Positions 17,280 to 27,542 of a stretch of DNA of 64,000 nt are shown here, one piece after another. Below the pieces are notes generated by a model. The model saw nothing but the letters and a program-made list of their open reading frames with translations, did no database searches and had not been told where the DNA came from. Position numbers and translations under genes: made by a program. Position 1 is the first letter of the stretch. Each line of letters opens with the position of its first letter. This stretch comes from Pseudomonas tehranensis. GTDB lineage: Bacteria > Pseudomonadota > Gammaproteobacteria > Pseudomonadales > Pseudomonadaceae. The stretch lies in assembly GCF_014268615.1 (NCBI RefSeq), contig NZ_JABWQV010000007.1, forward strand, positions 1-64,000. The letters run 5' to 3'.

Positions 17280-18029
17280 ATGAGCAGGCTTAACGGAAAA
17301 ATTGCAGTGATTACCGGCGGCAACAGCGGCATCGGCCTGGCCAGTGCCATTCGTTTTGCAGCGGAAGGCGCGCAGGTGGTTATCGTGGGACGCCGGCAGG
17401 AAGAACTGGACAAGGCGTTACACCAGATCGGCCCTGAGGCTATTGCCATCCAGGGTGACATTTCGAATCTGGACGATCTGGATCGTATCTTCACCCAGGT
17501 CAAAGCTGCCAAAGGCCGCATAGATGTGCTGTTTGCCAATGCCGGCCTTGGCGATTTCCAACCCATCGGATCAATCACCGAAGAGTCGTTTGATCGCACA
17601 TTCGGCATCAACGTCAAAGGCACACTGTTCACCGTGCAAAAAGCGCTGCCACTGATGCACGCAGGCAGCTCGATAATCGTCACCGGCTCGACCACAGGCA
17701 GCATGGGCACGCCGGCATTCAGTGTGTATAGCGCCACAAAGGCCGCGCTGCGTAACTTCGCCAGGAGCTGGGCGCTGGATCTGAAAGGTACCGGTATTCG
17801 CGTCAACGTACTTTCACCCGGGCCGATCTCGACACCGGGGCTGGACATGGCGCTTGCCGGCACCGGCCAGAAAGACGCGATCATTGAAGACATGACCGCA
17901 CAGTTGCCGCTGAGTCGAATTGGTCAGCCCGAAGAAGTCGCAGCAGCGGCGTTGTTCCTGGCGTCGGATGAAAGCAGCTTCATGACCGGCAGCGAAATGT
18001 TCGTGGATGGCGGTTTTGCCCAGGTCTGA
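17280..18029 (+). CDS. SDR family NAD(P)-dependent oxidoreductase
   Basis: 249 residues, classical short-chain dehydrogenase. Cofactor loop TGGNSGIG (12-19), NAG (87-89), catalytic S137, Y150 and K154 (VYSATK), and the C-terminal [29 protein letters not shown] block are all intact. VGRR at the end of the second strand suggests NADP(H). The divergent HxlR regulator is its likely repressor; in such pairs the SDR often detoxifies aldehydes or quinones. Substrate unknown. Confidence 0.9.
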   Translation: MSRLNGKIAVITGGNSGIGLASAIRFAAEGAQVVIVGRRQEELDKALHQIGPEAIAIQGDISNLDDLDRIFTQVKAAKGRIDVLFANAGLGDFQPIGSITEESFDRTFGINVKGTLFTVQKALPLMHAGSSIIVTGSTTGSMGTPAFSVYSATKAALRNFARSWALDLKGTGIRVNVLSPGPISTPGLDMALAGTGQKDAIIEDMTAQLPLSRIGQPEEVAAAALFLASDESSFMTGSEMFVDGGFAQV

Positions 18030-18358
18030 TATTGAGAGGGGTTTTGCCCATTGAAATCTGATGGGCACTGCCTCTGATTACGCGCTGCAATGATACGCAT
18101 AATGTATATTATGTTAAACAGCGTGTGTAGAGGTGTTTACTCATAGTGTCACCTGCACCCCTCGCCCCCTGGACACTGCTGACTGCTCCCGAGATGGTGT
18201 CTATCGCCTTGGATGAGTGGAATTAACAACATTTAACTCGCAAGCCACAGCCCTGCAACCAAGAATGAATCCCTCTGCGCATACCTGTTTATCCAAAGGA
18301 GGTGGTGCTGACCCTTCGTGTCGCGCTGGCGCATTCCCGTCGTTTCAAGGACATTCTT

Positions 18359-18520
18359 ATGGCCCACGTTCAGCACAACGTCGCCCGCGCGTTAGCCACA
18401 CAAACGCGAAAGACCACTACAAGTGGCCTCACGCCTTGGCGGGAAAACCTGGTCAAGCAACTGATCCTCGACCGCCTAAGCGAGCCCCTGAGGTTACCTC
18501 TATTCGGAGGTACACCATGA
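18359..18520 (+). CDS. small ORF (53 aa), AraC-like fragment or leader
   Basis: ATG 18359 follows AAGGA at good spacing, and the TGA overlaps the OprD start (ATGA at 18517-18520). The peptide contains GLTPWRENLVKQLILDRLSEPL, close in pattern to the helix preceding the DNA-binding domain of AraC-family regulators (GLAPWQ...A..LI..HL..PL), but the helix-turn-helix itself is absent. It could be a remnant of an AraC gene or a translated leader coupled to oprD. Confidence 0.35.
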   Translation: MAHVQHNVARALATQTRKTTTSGLTPWRENLVKQLILDRLSEPLRLPLFGGTP

Positions 18521-19818
18521 AGAACCCGGTGCTTTGCTGGTGCCTGTTGTGTGTTGGAAAGGTTATGGCAGCAGACTCGACAGAGCCCAGAACCTCGGGC
18601 TTTCTAGAGGACGCAACGCTCAACGTTATCAGCCGAAATTTCTTCTTAAACAATGATAACCGCTCCGAAAACGCCGCAAAAAATTACCAGCGAGAATGGG
18701 CACAGGGCTTCATCACGACGTTTGAGTCAGGCTTCACGCCCGGAACATTTGGTTTTGGTGTAGATGTGCATGCTTTTGTCGGGCAAAAACTCGATGGCGG
18801 TAAGAGACACTCAGGAACCGGGCTTTTACCCGTCGACAGTGGTGGAGAGTCCGCACAAAACTTCAGCGACGGCGGCGGCGTGATCAAGACTCGCCTCTCG
18901 CAGACCTTTATCAAGTTCGGCGAGATGGAAGTAGAAACCCCAGTCTTCGACACTTCCGACAAACGTCTGCAACCCGAATACGCAACGGGATGGCTCTTAG
19001 AAAGTGACGAGCTTACGGGCATACACCTGGTCGGTGGCAAATTCACGGCATTCAAAAACCAGGATTCCTCCTCTTCTAAAGGGGATTTTTCCGGGTATGG
19101 CGTTAACACCGATGTGGGCTCAATCAGCTTCGTTGGGGCTGACTTCACGTCCAACAAGAACCTAGGCGCCAGGCTGTATTCATCCCAGCTAACAGACACT
19201 TGGAGACAGTATTACGCGAACGTGTATGCCCGTCGCTGGGATACGTTTGTAGATTTCAACATCTACCATACGATTGACTACGGGCGCTCAGTTGCGGGAG
19301 GCATTAACACAACAGCTTATAGCCTTTCTGCCAAACACAATATTGGCAACCAAGCCTTTACCCTGGCGGTCCAAAAAAATCATGGTGACACGCCTTTCGA
19401 TTTCGTAGGGGGCGACTCCATATACCTAGCCAACGCCATCAAGTTCGCCGATTTCAATGGCCCCCATGAGCGTTCCTACCAAGCCCGCTACGACCTGGAT
19501 TTCGCATCCATGGGATTTCCTGGGCTCAAGTTCATGTCACGATATGTGACTGGACGTGATATCGACGGTACTCATGCACCGCAAGGAGGGGCTTACTTCC
19601 CTTTTGATCCTAGCGAACAGGAGTATGGCCCTCAGCAAGGCAAAGGCGGGAAGCACTGGGAGCGCGACATTGATCTAAGCTACACCGTCCAGTCCGGGCC
19701 GGCGAAAGATCTTTTAGTGCATTTCACCCACGTTTCTCATCGGGCGAACGAAGCACAAGGCGGGCCGGACATCGACCGCATTTACTTTGTCCTTGAGTAC
19801 AACTTCAAACTGCTGTGA
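18517..19818 (+). CDS. OprD family outer-membrane porin
   Basis: Start ATG 18517 with CGGAGG upstream; the long in-frame extension to 18217 is non-coding in character. 433 residues with a signal peptide ending near ...GKVMA. OprD landmarks: NVISRNFFLNNDNR near the mature N-terminus, EWAQGFITTFESGFTPGTFGFGVD, SGTGLLP, and a final LEYNFKLL strand. These 18-strand porins pass carboxylates, amino acids or peptides. No transport or catabolic partner lies beside it, so the substrate is not predictable. A regulator fragment immediately upstream is noted separately. Confidence 0.9.
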   Translation: MKNPVLCWCLLCVGKVMAADSTEPRTSGFLEDATLNVISRNFFLNNDNRSENAAKNYQREWAQGFITTFESGFTPGTFGFGVDVHAFVGQKLDGGKRHSGTGLLPVDSGGESAQNFSDGGGVIKTRLSQTFIKFGEMEVETPVFDTSDKRLQPEYATGWLLESDELTGIHLVGGKFTAFKNQDSSSSKGDFSGYGVNTDVGSISFVGADFTSNKNLGARLYSSQLTDTWRQYYANVYARRWDTFVDFNIYHTIDYGRSVAGGINTTAYSLSAKHNIGNQAFTLAVQKNHGDTPFDFVGGDSIYLANAIKFADFNGPHERSYQARYDLDFASMGFPGLKFMSRYVTGRDIDGTHAPQGGAYFPFDPSEQEYGPQQGKGGKHWERDIDLSYTVQSGPAKDLLVHFTHVSHRANEAQGGPDIDRIYFVLEYNFKLL

Positions 19819-19978
19819 TTCCTCACCCGTTGAAGAAACGACGGATCTCTATAGGCAACTGGATATCTCATCCACTAGCGAAGCGTGAAGGTGTGATTCT
19901 CATAGAATCGCGCTGCGAAATTAGACGGTCTATGTGATCCAAATCAACGAAGTGCTGTTATCGTCAAAAGGAGCGTTC

Positions 19979-20026
19979 ATGCCTCGGAGCAATCTGCTAT
20001 CGTCGCCCTATCGCCCCTCCTGGTGA
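19979..20026 (+). CDS. possible 15-codon leader peptide ahead of the Cys-rich copper ORF
   Basis: ATG 19979 is preceded by AAAGGAG at ideal spacing and encodes 15 codons (MPRSNLLSSPYRPSW) before TGA 20024-20026. Seven bases later the GTG start of the next gene begins. The better ribosome site belongs to this ORF, so translation of the next gene may depend on coupling. Very short; needs ribosome-profiling support. Confidence 0.4.
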   Translation: MPRSNLLSSPYRPSW

Positions 20027-20032
20027 ATTGCT

Positions 20033-20377
20033 GTGCGTCGGATTGGATTGATCCTGGTAATGATTGCTAGCCTCGTGCTGCCGACCTTCGGCGGTATGGC
20101 TTTCAGCATGCCAGCACCACCTTGCCCGATGCAGAGCGCCGATCATCAGGGCCATGCAACGGCCGATGCTCCGTGCTGCGAACAAATGGACAAGTCTGAT
20201 GGGGTGGCCAGTAAGTCCCCCTGCAAATCCGGCCAGGAATGCAAGACCGGAGGACTTCTCCAGACCACCGTGATCAAGAGCATATCCCCTCTCCCCTCAC
20301 GCCCCGAGATATTGCTGACCCAGTCGGTGATTAAGCGAGAGCCCGCAGGACTCTGGCGCCCTCCTCGTTTCGTCTAA
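20033..20377 (+). CDS. small Cys-rich periplasmic/leader protein upstream of cusCBA
   Basis: 114 residues from a GTG start. A signal-like N-terminus (RRIGLILVMIASLVLPTFGG) is followed by a Met/Cys/His-rich segment (CPMQSADHQGH, APCCEQM, SPCKSGQEC). The residues suit Cu+ binding. Similar short ORFs precede copper-resistance operons (CopL-like, and DUF2946-type copper-sensing upstream ORFs in other beta/gamma-proteobacteria). Here 92 bp separate it from cusC. It may bind copper in the periplasm or act in cis by controlling downstream expression. The family assignment is tentative. Confidence 0.6.
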   Translation: MRRIGLILVMIASLVLPTFGGMAFSMPAPPCPMQSADHQGHATADAPCCEQMDKSDGVASKSPCKSGQECKTGGLLQTTVIKSISPLPSRPEILLTQSVIKREPAGLWRPPRFV

Positions 20378-20469
20378 TGCAGTGATCATCCCGCGCCTTA
20401 AAGTCAGGCGCATCGTCGCGGCCAAGTTTCGTGGTAGCGACCCCGATCAATCGCATTGGAGGCGAAAGC

Positions 20470-21732
20470 ATGTCCGCTTTCCTTTTCCCACGCCGAGGCT
20501 ATCTCGGTGTGTTAGCTGCCGCATTCTGGGCAGTACCTTGGGTTGCCGCGCAGGCGCAGCCCCTGACCTTCGAACGAGCGCAGGCACTCGCCGAACAGCG
20601 CGCACCTGAGAACCTTGCACGACAAGCACGGGTCGCCTCGGCACAGCAGGCCGTAGGGCCCGCGGACGCCCTGCCCGATCCCAAGCTGATTCTCGGCATC
20701 GACAACCTGCCCATCGAGGGGCCTGATCGTTACGCCCTGAATCGGGACTCGATGACCATGCGCCGCATTGGACTCATGCAAGAGGTTCCTAATGGCGACA
20801 AACGCCAGGCCCGTCGCCAGTTGGCCGAGGCCTCCGTTGTCCGGGCCGAGGCCGAGCAGCGCGCCATGCAGCTTGAGGTCAAACGCCAGACGGCATTGAG
20901 CTGGCTGGATGTGTACTACGCCGAGCACAGTGTTGGCCTCTTCGATCAACTGGACCGGCAGATCGAGATGCTCCGCTCGACGGTGCAATCGCTGATCGCC
21001 GGCGGCAGCGCTCAGCCTGGCGAACTGCTGCAGGCCGACCAGGAAGCTTTGGCTTTGCAGGATCGGCGGGACGAACTGAATCGCGACGTGGCGATTGCTC
21101 GGGCCAAGCTACGCCGCTGGATAGGCAACGAAGCTGATCAGCTTCTGGCGGGAGACACACCCAGCCTGAGCATGGACGTCCCGCATCTGCAGCATCGTTT
21201 GGCTCAGCATCCCGACTTGCGTGCGGCATCTGCCCGGGTTGGCGAGGCCAGCGCAGAGTTGAATGAGGCTGTAGCCGAGAAAACTCCCGACTGGGGCGTA
21301 GAGTTTGCCTACAACAACCGCGACAACCAGTTTGGCGACATGGTGATGGTGCAGTTTACCTTCGACCTACCGTTGTTCGTCGGAACACGTCAGGGCCCCA
21401 AGATCAACGCCAAGCAACAGAGTGTGTCGCAGATGGAAGCCGAGCAGGAAGTGCTGCTGCGCGTCCATCAGGCTGAGCTGGAAAGCGGCCTTGCCGAGTT
21501 GGAGCAACTACGCAGAGCGCTGGCGCGTACCGAGAAAACCTTGATCCCTCTGGCGAGCAAACGTGCCGATCTCGAACTGGCCGCCTATCAGGCCGGCAAC
21601 AGTCAGCTGGCATCCGTCATCACCGCTCAGCGCGAGCTGATCGAGGCTCAGCTGCGACAGATCGAACAGCAGCGCAAGCTGAGTCAGCTCTCCGCGAGCT
21701 TGTACTACGCCTATGTGGAGGGCCTGCAATGA
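20470..21732 (+). CDS. cusC: TolC-family outer-membrane component of a Cu/Ag efflux system
   Basis: Start ATG 20470 with TGGAGG upstream. 420 residues, signal peptide ending near ...AAQA, then two outer-membrane-efflux-protein repeats of long amphipathic helices (RARELAEQRAPENLARQARVASAQQAVGPADALPD and the later equivalent), as in CzcC/CusC. It forms the exit duct for the RND complex. The stop overlaps the adaptor start by 4 bp, so cusC-cusB-cusA are coupled. Confidence 0.87.
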   Translation: MSAFLFPRRGYLGVLAAAFWAVPWVAAQAQPLTFERAQALAEQRAPENLARQARVASAQQAVGPADALPDPKLILGIDNLPIEGPDRYALNRDSMTMRRIGLMQEVPNGDKRQARRQLAEASVVRAEAEQRAMQLEVKRQTALSWLDVYYAEHSVGLFDQLDRQIEMLRSTVQSLIAGGSAQPGELLQADQEALALQDRRDELNRDVAIARAKLRRWIGNEADQLLAGDTPSLSMDVPHLQHRLAQHPDLRAASARVGEASAELNEAVAEKTPDWGVEFAYNNRDNQFGDMVMVQFTFDLPLFVGTRQGPKINAKQQSVSQMEAEQEVLLRVHQAELESGLAELEQLRRALARTEKTLIPLASKRADLELAAYQAGNSQLASVITAQRELIEAQLRQIEQQRKLSQLSASLYYAYVEGLQ

Positions 21733-22988
21733 AGATTTCAGCATTAGGTTTTTCCGCGGCCTTGCTGGCCATGGGCATTGCCGCGGCAGGCGGTGGCTAC
21801 TGGCTGGCCGAGAGGCCGGCCAAACATGAGGTCATGTCAACTCCCGCACCGACGGATGAGCGCAAAGTGCTCTACTGGTATGACCCGATGCAACCTGACC
21901 AGCGCTTCGATAAACCGGGCAAGTCACCCTTCATGGATATGGAGCTTGTCCCCAAGTACGCAGGTGCTGAGCAGGACTCCTCGACCCTGAGCGTGCCCGC
22001 TCAAGCCGTGCAAAACCTCGGAATGCGCACCGCACCAGTGATTCGCGGTGTGCTGCCTTCGGGTATCGAGGCCGTCGGTTCCCTGGCCTACAACCAGCGC
22101 GAGGTGGCGAAGCTGCAGGCCCGATCTGGTGGGTTCGTCGAACGGGCTTACGGACATGCCCCTGGCGATGTACTGCCCGCCGGTACGCCCCTCGTCGACC
22201 TGCTGATTCCCGAATGGTCTGCCGCCCAGTTGGAGTTCCTGGCGGTGTTGCGTACTGCTGACACGCGCTTGATAAGTGCAGCCCAGGAGCGCCTGCGCCT
22301 GCTGGGCATGCCTCAAGCGTTGGTCGAGCAGGTTCGTCGCAGCGGCCAGCCACGGGCGGTTCAGACCATCACCACGCCTATCGCCGGTGAGCTGCAGGCC
22401 TTGGACGTGCGTGCCGGGATGACCGTTGCAGCCGGCCAGGATCTGGCGCGGATCAACGGGCTGTCCACGGTCTGGCTCGATGCAGCAATCCCCGAAGACC
22501 AAGCTGGGGCGGTTCAGCTTGGCGCTAGCGTCGCCGCCACCCTGACCGCCTTCCCGGAACAGCCTCTGCAAGGTCGTGTCGTTGCCTTGCTACCGAGTGC
22601 CGACCCGCAGACGCGTACGCTCACGGTACGCAGCGAGTTACCCAATCCCGCCGGTAAATTGCGCCCCGGCATGTTCGCCGCCGTGCACCTGAGCAGCGAA
22701 GCCGGGCATCCCGCGCTACTAGTCCCGAGTGAAGCCGTGATTCGCACCGGAAAGCGTGCGCTGGTGATGCTGGCCGAAGCCGATGGACGCTACCGCCCCC
22801 TGGAAATAACCTTGGGCCGCGAGGCCGATGGGCGTCTGGAGGTTTTGTCCGGTCTTGAGGAAGGGCAGTCGGTCGTTACCTCCGGCCAGTTCCTGATCGA
22901 CTCGGAGGCCAGCCTTCAGGGGGTCATGGCCCGCCATGTCGAGCAGAACAATGCAGAGCGGCTCGACAAGCAAGGAGAGCAGCCATGA
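21729..22988 (+). CDS. cusB: efflux RND periplasmic adaptor with heavy-metal-binding domain
   Basis: 419 residues. An N-terminal anchor is followed by a heavy-metal-binding module around [29 protein letters not shown] (about 40-70; Met residues available for Cu+/Ag+), seen in CusB-type adaptors. The barrel-sandwich/lipoyl halves ([21 protein letters not shown], and [19 protein letters not shown]) and beta-barrel domains follow. It bridges CusA and CusC and hands periplasmic metal to the pump. It overlaps both neighbours by 4 bp. Confidence 0.88.
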   Translation: MKISALGFSAALLAMGIAAAGGGYWLAERPAKHEVMSTPAPTDERKVLYWYDPMQPDQRFDKPGKSPFMDMELVPKYAGAEQDSSTLSVPAQAVQNLGMRTAPVIRGVLPSGIEAVGSLAYNQREVAKLQARSGGFVERAYGHAPGDVLPAGTPLVDLLIPEWSAAQLEFLAVLRTADTRLISAAQERLRLLGMPQALVEQVRRSGQPRAVQTITTPIAGELQALDVRAGMTVAAGQDLARINGLSTVWLDAAIPEDQAGAVQLGASVAATLTAFPEQPLQGRVVALLPSADPQTRTLTVRSELPNPAGKLRPGMFAAVHLSSEAGHPALLVPSEAVIRTGKRALVMLAEADGRYRPLEITLGREADGRLEVLSGLEEGQSVVTSGQFLIDSEASLQGVMARHVEQNNAERLDKQGEQP

Positions 22989-25900
22989 TCGCGCGCCTGA
23001 TCCACTGGTCTATAGGCAACCGCTTCCTGGTACTGCTGGCGACCCTGTTCATCACCGCTTTAGGGATCTGGTCGTTGCGCAACCCGCCGGTGGACGCGTT
23101 GCCGGATCTCTCAGACACCCAGGTCATTATCAGAACCAGCTTTCCCGGCCAGGCACCGCAGATCGTCGAGAACCAGGTGACCTATCCACTGGCCACCACC
23201 ATGCTATCGGTCCCGGGGGCGAAGACGGTGCGCGGCTACTCCTTCTTCGGCGACTCCTTCGTCTATGTGCTGTTTGAAGACGATACCGATCTCTACTGGG
23301 CGCGCTCGCGCGTGCTGGAGTACCTCAATCAGGCCCAGGAACGCCTGCCGGAGGGTGTCACCACCACTCTGGGCCCGGATGCCACCGGCGTAGGCTGGAT
23401 CTACCAGTACGCCCTGGTCGACCGCAGCGGCCAGCATGATCTTGCCCAGCTACGGGCACTGCAGGACTGGTTCCTCAAATACGAACTCAAGAGCCTGCCC
23501 AACGTAGCCGAAGTGGCCACCCTCGGCGGCATGGTCAAGCAATACCAAGTGCTGCTCGACCCGCAAAAGTTGGTGGCTTATGGGGTCACTCAGCAGGAGG
23601 TCGAGGCGGCGCTGAAGAGCGCCAACCAGGAAACCGGCGGCGCCATAATGGAACTGGCAGAGCGCGAGTATATGGTGAGGGCTTCGGGCTATTTGGAGAG
23701 CCTGGATGATTTTCGCAATGTGCCGCTGCGGGCTTCGGCAAGCGGAATTCCGGTTCTGCTAGGCCAGGTGGCCACCATTCAACTGGGGCCAGAGATGCGT
23801 CGCGGCATTGCCGAATTGGACGGCCAAGGGGAAGTGGTCGGTGGCGTGGTCATCCTGCGCTCCGGCAAGAATGCCCGGGACACCATCGCTGCCGTGAAGA
23901 CCAAGCTGGACAGCCTAAAATCCAGCCTGCCGACCGGCGTCGAGGTGGTTACTACCTATGACCGTTCGCAACTGATCGACCGTGCCATCGACAATCTCAG
24001 CTACAAGCTGCTGGAAGAGTTCGTGGTGGTTGCCTTGGTTTGCCTGATCTTTCTCTGGCACCTGCGCTCGTCGCTGGTCGCGATCATCACCCTGCCCCTG
24101 GGTATCCTGATGGCCTTCATCGTCATGCGCTACCAGGGCGTCAACGCCAACATCATGTCGCTCGGCGGTATCGCCATTGCCATCGGCGCCATGGTCGATG
24201 CCGCCGTGGTGATGATCGAGAATGCACACAAGCACATCGAGGCCTGGAAGGCACGACACCCCAATGAGCCGCTCCAGGGTGAGGCACACTGGCGAGTTAT
24301 CGGCGAAGCCGCGGCCGAAGTCGGACCGGCACTCTTCTTCAGCCTGCTGATCATCACCCTATCGTTCCTCCCGGTCTTTACCCTGGAAGCCCAGGAAGGA
24401 CGCCTGTTTGGCCCACTGGCCTTTACCAAGACCTATGCCATGGCCGCCGCTGCCGGCCTCTCGGTCACCCTCGTACCGGTGCTGATGGGCTACTGGATTC
24501 GTGGGCATATCCCCAGCGAACAGCAGAACCCCTTGAACCGCTGGCTGATCGGCGCATACCGGCCGGTGCTGGAGTGGGTGCTGGCCTGGCCCAAGGTGAC
24601 GCTGGCGCTGGCCGTGCTGGTCTTTGTGTCTAGTCTCTGGCCCCTCAGCAGACTCGGAGGAGAGTTCCTGCCGCCCATGGACGAAGGCGATCTGTTGTAC
24701 ATGCCTTCGGCACTGCCCGGCTTGCCGGCGAGCAAGGCAACCCAACTGCTGCAGCAAACCAACCGCATGATCCTCACGGTGCCGGAGGTGGCCCGGGTGT
24801 TCGGCAAGGCCGGGCGAGCGGAGACGGCTACCGATCCGGCGCCGCTGGAAATGTTTGAGACCACCGTGCAGTTCAAGCCGCGCGAGCAATGGCGCGTGGG
24901 TATGACGCCGGAGAAGCTGATTGAGGAGCTGGATCGCGCAGTGAAAGTCCCAGGGCTGTCCAACATCTGGGTGCCGCCAATACGCAACCGCATCGACATG
25001 CTGGCTACGGGGATCAAGAGTCCCATCGGCGTGAAGGTCTCCGGAACCTCCCTGGTCGATATCGAACGCATTACTCGCGATATCGAGGCGGTGGCCAAAG
25101 AGGTGCTTGGGGTGAGTTCGGCATTGGCAGAACGCCTTACCGGGGGGCGCTATGTGGATATCCAGATCGATCGACTGGCCGCAGCACGCTATGGCCTGAG
25201 CATCGCCGACGTGCAGGCGGTGGTATCGGGCGCAATCGGCGGCAGCAATATCGGCGAGACAGTTGAGGGGCTCGCCCGCTTCCCGATCAACCTGCGCTAT
25301 CCCAAGGAGTGGCGAGACAGTCCGCAGGCGCTACGGCGTATGCCGATCCTCACCCCAGTCGGCCAGCAGATCACCTTGGGCACCGTCGCCCAGGTTAGTC
25401 TGACCGAAGGGCCGCCGATGCTTCGCAGCGAGAACGGGCGTCTGTCCGGTTGGGTCTATGTCGATGTCCGTGGACGCGACCTGGCATCGACCGTGCGCGA
25501 GCTGCAGCAACGCGTAGCTGAGCGGGTACAACTCGACGCTGGCATGACCGTCTCCTACTCCGGACAGTTCGAGTTCCTGGAGCGTGCCAATGCGCGGCTG
25601 GCCTGGGTGGTGCCGGCGACCTTGTTGATTATCTTCGTGCTGCTCTACCTGACCTTCAACCGCTTCAGCGAGGCCCTGCTGATCATGGCCACCCTGCCCT
25701 TCGCCCTGTCGGGGGGCATCTGGCTGCTCTACTGGTTCGGCTTCAACTTGTCGGTGGCCACTGGGGTGGGTTTCATCGCCCTGGCCGGCGTCTCGGCCGA
25801 GTTCGGGGTGATCATGCTGTTGTATCTGAAGAACGCCTGGCATGCTCGGCTGGATGCCGGGCGCAGCGGTGATCCAGCCCTGCTTGAGGCCATTCGTGAA

Positions 25901-26134
25901 GGCGCGGTGCTGCGCGTTCGTCCCAAGGTGATGACGGTTGCCGTGATCATCGCCGGCCTGCTGCCCATTCTCTGGGGCGGTGGAGCGGGCTCAGAGGTGA
26001 TGAAACGCATCGCCGCTCCCATGGTTGGCGGCATGATCACCGCCCCGCTGATGTCCATGCTGGTCTTGCCGGCAGCCTACTGGCTGATGCGAAGACAGCG
26101 CACAGGAAAAGTTCGCGCTCCGCAGGCGCTGTAA
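22985..26134 (+). CDS. cusA: heavy-metal efflux RND pump, CusA/CzcA family
   Basis: 1049 residues, 12 membrane spans in the RND arrangement with two large periplasmic loops. The TM4 motif [15 protein letters not shown] (about 399-413) is of the Cu+/Ag+-type (HME4) rather than the divalent CzcA type. [15 protein letters not shown] near the N-terminus and the [24 protein letters not shown] segment after TM10 are class-typical. It exports monovalent copper/silver using the proton gradient. Followed by a strong hairpin at 26144-26180. Confidence 0.92.
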   Translation: MIARLIHWSIGNRFLVLLATLFITALGIWSLRNPPVDALPDLSDTQVIIRTSFPGQAPQIVENQVTYPLATTMLSVPGAKTVRGYSFFGDSFVYVLFEDDTDLYWARSRVLEYLNQAQERLPEGVTTTLGPDATGVGWIYQYALVDRSGQHDLAQLRALQDWFLKYELKSLPNVAEVATLGGMVKQYQVLLDPQKLVAYGVTQQEVEAALKSANQETGGAIMELAEREYMVRASGYLESLDDFRNVPLRASASGIPVLLGQVATIQLGPEMRRGIAELDGQGEVVGGVVILRSGKNARDTIAAVKTKLDSLKSSLPTGVEVVTTYDRSQLIDRAIDNLSYKLLEEFVVVALVCLIFLWHLRSSLVAIITLPLGILMAFIVMRYQGVNANIMSLGGIAIAIGAMVDAAVVMIENAHKHIEAWKARHPNEPLQGEAHWRVIGEAAAEVGPALFFSLLIITLSFLPVFTLEAQEGRLFGPLAFTKTYAMAAAAGLSVTLVPVLMGYWIRGHIPSEQQNPLNRWLIGAYRPVLEWVLAWPKVTLALAVLVFVSSLWPLSRLGGEFLPPMDEGDLLYMPSALPGLPASKATQLLQQTNRMILTVPEVARVFGKAGRAETATDPAPLEMFETTVQFKPREQWRVGMTPEKLIEELDRAVKVPGLSNIWVPPIRNRIDMLATGIKSPIGVKVSGTSLVDIERITRDIEAVAKEVLGVSSALAERLTGGRYVDIQIDRLAAARYGLSIADVQAVVSGAIGGSNIGETVEGLARFPINLRYPKEWRDSPQALRRMPILTPVGQQITLGTVAQVSLTEGPPMLRSENGRLSGWVYVDVRGRDLASTVRELQQRVAERVQLDAGMTVSYSGQFEFLERANARLAWVVPATLLIIFVLLYLTFNRFSEALLIMATLPFALSGGIWLLYWFGFNLSVATGVGFIALAGVSAEFGVIMLLYLKNAWHARLDAGRSGDPALLEAIREGAVLRVRPKVMTVAVIIAGLLPILWGGGAGSEVMKRIAAPMVGGMITAPLMSMLVLPAAYWLMRRQRTGKVRAPQAL

Positions 26135-26143
26135 CTCCAGACG

Positions 26144-26180
26144 CTCAGGTGAGCCGCACACCAAGTGCGGCTCGCCTGAG
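26144..26180 (+). terminator. strong hairpin after cusA
   Basis: CTCAGGTGAGCCGCAC and GTGCGGCTCGCCTGAG pair over 16 bp with one G-T and an ACCAA loop, 10 bp past the cusA stop. No T tract follows; it may act as a terminator or a 3'-end stabiliser. Confidence 0.55.
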
Positions 26181-26196
26181 TAACAGCACAAACAGC

Positions 26197-26212
26197 ATTA
26201 CGGCGATGTAAC
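26197..26212 (-). promoter_or_regulatory. weak CopR-box-like site upstream of the DUF2790 gene
   Basis: Read on the minus strand it is GTTACATCGCCGTAAT, i.e. the GTAAT half of a CTGACA-N5-GTAAT CopR motif (remembered consensus) with a degenerate first half. It lies 69 bp upstream of the DUF2790 start. Confidence 0.35.
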
Positions 26213-26280
26213 TTCGACTTCATTTTTGTGACAGGTTGCGAGGGTATATTTTAATTACTACTTGGAAGGAGTTATTAAAT

Positions 26281-26613
26281 ATGAAAGCCCTCAACGCTAT
26301 CGCCGCACTTACAATTATGGCTATTTCTTCTGCAACCATGGCAGAAGGTGGCGCTGATCGTGTTTATGGTCGGATGATTCAAGCCAATGAACAGGCCATA
26401 CAAGAGTATGCTGCGACTAACGGGAAGAATCGTCCCGAAGTCGTTCACTACCGCTATGGCATGAAGTTTGACATCGCCAAGGTCGTAGCCAACACCCCTA
26501 CGGGTTCAAGCTGTGGTGTGATGCCGGCCCAGATGACATACGAGGATTCCAACGGCAATTTGAGTATTCTTGAATACCGGGTAACCGGGACAGGCTGCCG
26601 GAACCAAAATTAA
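26281..26613 (+). CDS. DUF2790 domain periplasmic protein, likely copper-induced
   Basis: 110 residues from ATG 26281, with GGAAGGAG upstream. Signal peptide ending ...SSATMA, then a mature N-terminus AEGGADRVYGRM that recurs in the two PtrA-like proteins of this island. The second half is DUF2790: VVHYRYGMKFDIAKVV, then SSCGVMPAQMTYEDSNG and a C-terminal Cys, giving a likely disulfide. In Pseudomonas such proteins are often among the most copper-induced genes; the biochemical role is unknown. It lies between cusCBA and an IS66 relic. Confidence 0.8.
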   Translation: MKALNAIAALTIMAISSATMAEGGADRVYGRMIQANEQAIQEYAATNGKNRPEVVHYRYGMKFDIAKVVANTPTGSSCGVMPAQMTYEDSNGNLSILEYRVTGTGCRNQN

Positions 26614-26627
26614 TAAATGACATCACG

Positions 26628-26643
26628 CTGACTGAAATGTAAT
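26628..26643 (+). promoter_or_regulatory. CopR-box-like site next to the IS66 relic
   Basis: CTGACTGAAATGTAAT matches CTGACA-N5-GTAAT with one mismatch. It reads toward the IS66 relic, with no copper gene directly downstream. Confidence 0.45.
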
Positions 26644-26816
26644 TTCCAAGTCACCCTAAAGTACGCCTTGTGGTTCTGCTTTGATGCCGTTACGTCCAAT
26701 CCTTCAGATGAGCGTATGCGTCCGGCCAAGTCACCTACCCAGCCCTGCAAAGCCAAGACATGGTGTGCACTTAAATTTAAGTGGACACCAGTTCTAGCCT
26801 TTTAAGCGGGTATTTC

Positions 26817-27149
26817 ATGCAGCCAACACGCCGTTCCTATTCCAAGTCCTTCAAGGCTCAGGTCATTCAAGAGTGCGCCGAGCCCGGCGCTTCGATTGCC
26901 AGCATCGCGCTCCGCCATAGCCTCAACGCAAACCTCGTCCACAAATGGATTCGAGTGCAGACGCAAAAAAGCACGACGCTGCAACCTGCTTTCATTCCGT
27001 TGCCTATGCAGCTGGCTGGTGCAAATTCGCATGCTGCATCGCCGAATATCTGCGTTGAGATCCAGCACCCGCGTGGTACCGTTAAAGTGAACTGGCCAAC
27101 TGAAAGTCCTGCTGCCTGCGCGACCTTTCTACGAGACTTGCTGCGATGA
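26817..27149 (+). CDS. tnpA: IS66 family accessory protein TnpA
   Basis: 110 residues from ATG 26817. Helix-turn-helix resembling OrfA of IS3/IS66 elements: RRSYSKSFKAQVIQECAEPGASIASIALRHSLNANLVHKWI in successive helices. The C-terminal half (VEIQHPRGTVKVNWP) is the IS66 TnpA type. It overlaps tnpB by 4 bp. Confidence 0.87.
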   Translation: MQPTRRSYSKSFKAQVIQECAEPGASIASIALRHSLNANLVHKWIRVQTQKSTTLQPAFIPLPMQLAGANSHAASPNICVEIQHPRGTVKVNWPTESPAACATFLRDLLR

Positions 27150-27481
27150 TCCGCATCGATTCCATCTGGCTCGCCACCGAGCCGATGGACATGCGCGCCG
27201 GTAACGAGACGGCATTGGCCAGAGTGATCGCGGTGTTTGGTGCGGCGAAGCCGCACTGTGCTTATCTATTCGCCAACCGCCGCGCCACGCGCATGAAAGT
27301 TCTGGTGCATGACGGCTTCGGGATCTGGCTGGCGGCTCGGCGTTTGAACCAAGGCAAGTTCCACTGGCCAGGTATTCGCCAAGACTCTGAAATGGAGTTG
27401 GATACCGAACAACTCCAGGCTTTGGTGTTGGGTCTGCCATGGCAACGCGCCGGCTCCGGCGGTGCGATCACCCTGCTTTAA
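27146..27481 (+). CDS. tnpB: IS66 family accessory protein TnpB
   Basis: 111 residues, full family length. Typical landmarks are the N-terminal IWLATEPMDMRAG, the AYLFANRRATRMKVLVHDG core with GIWLAARRLNQGKF, and a C-terminal LVLGLPW. Intact despite the defective tnpC. Confidence 0.9.
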   Translation: MIRIDSIWLATEPMDMRAGNETALARVIAVFGAAKPHCAYLFANRRATRMKVLVHDGFGIWLAARRLNQGKFHWPGIRQDSEMELDTEQLQALVLGLPWQRAGSGGAITLL

Positions 27482-27542
27482 CGGCTGCCATTAGCCTATC
27501 GGTCTATCGCCGCGAGTTGTCTGGTCTGGCAAAATCGGCGCC

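Noticed and set aside
22985-26134. CzcA-type Co/Zn/Cd pump
   Set aside because: The TM4 motif is of the monovalent Cu/Ag type and all neighbours are copper genes.
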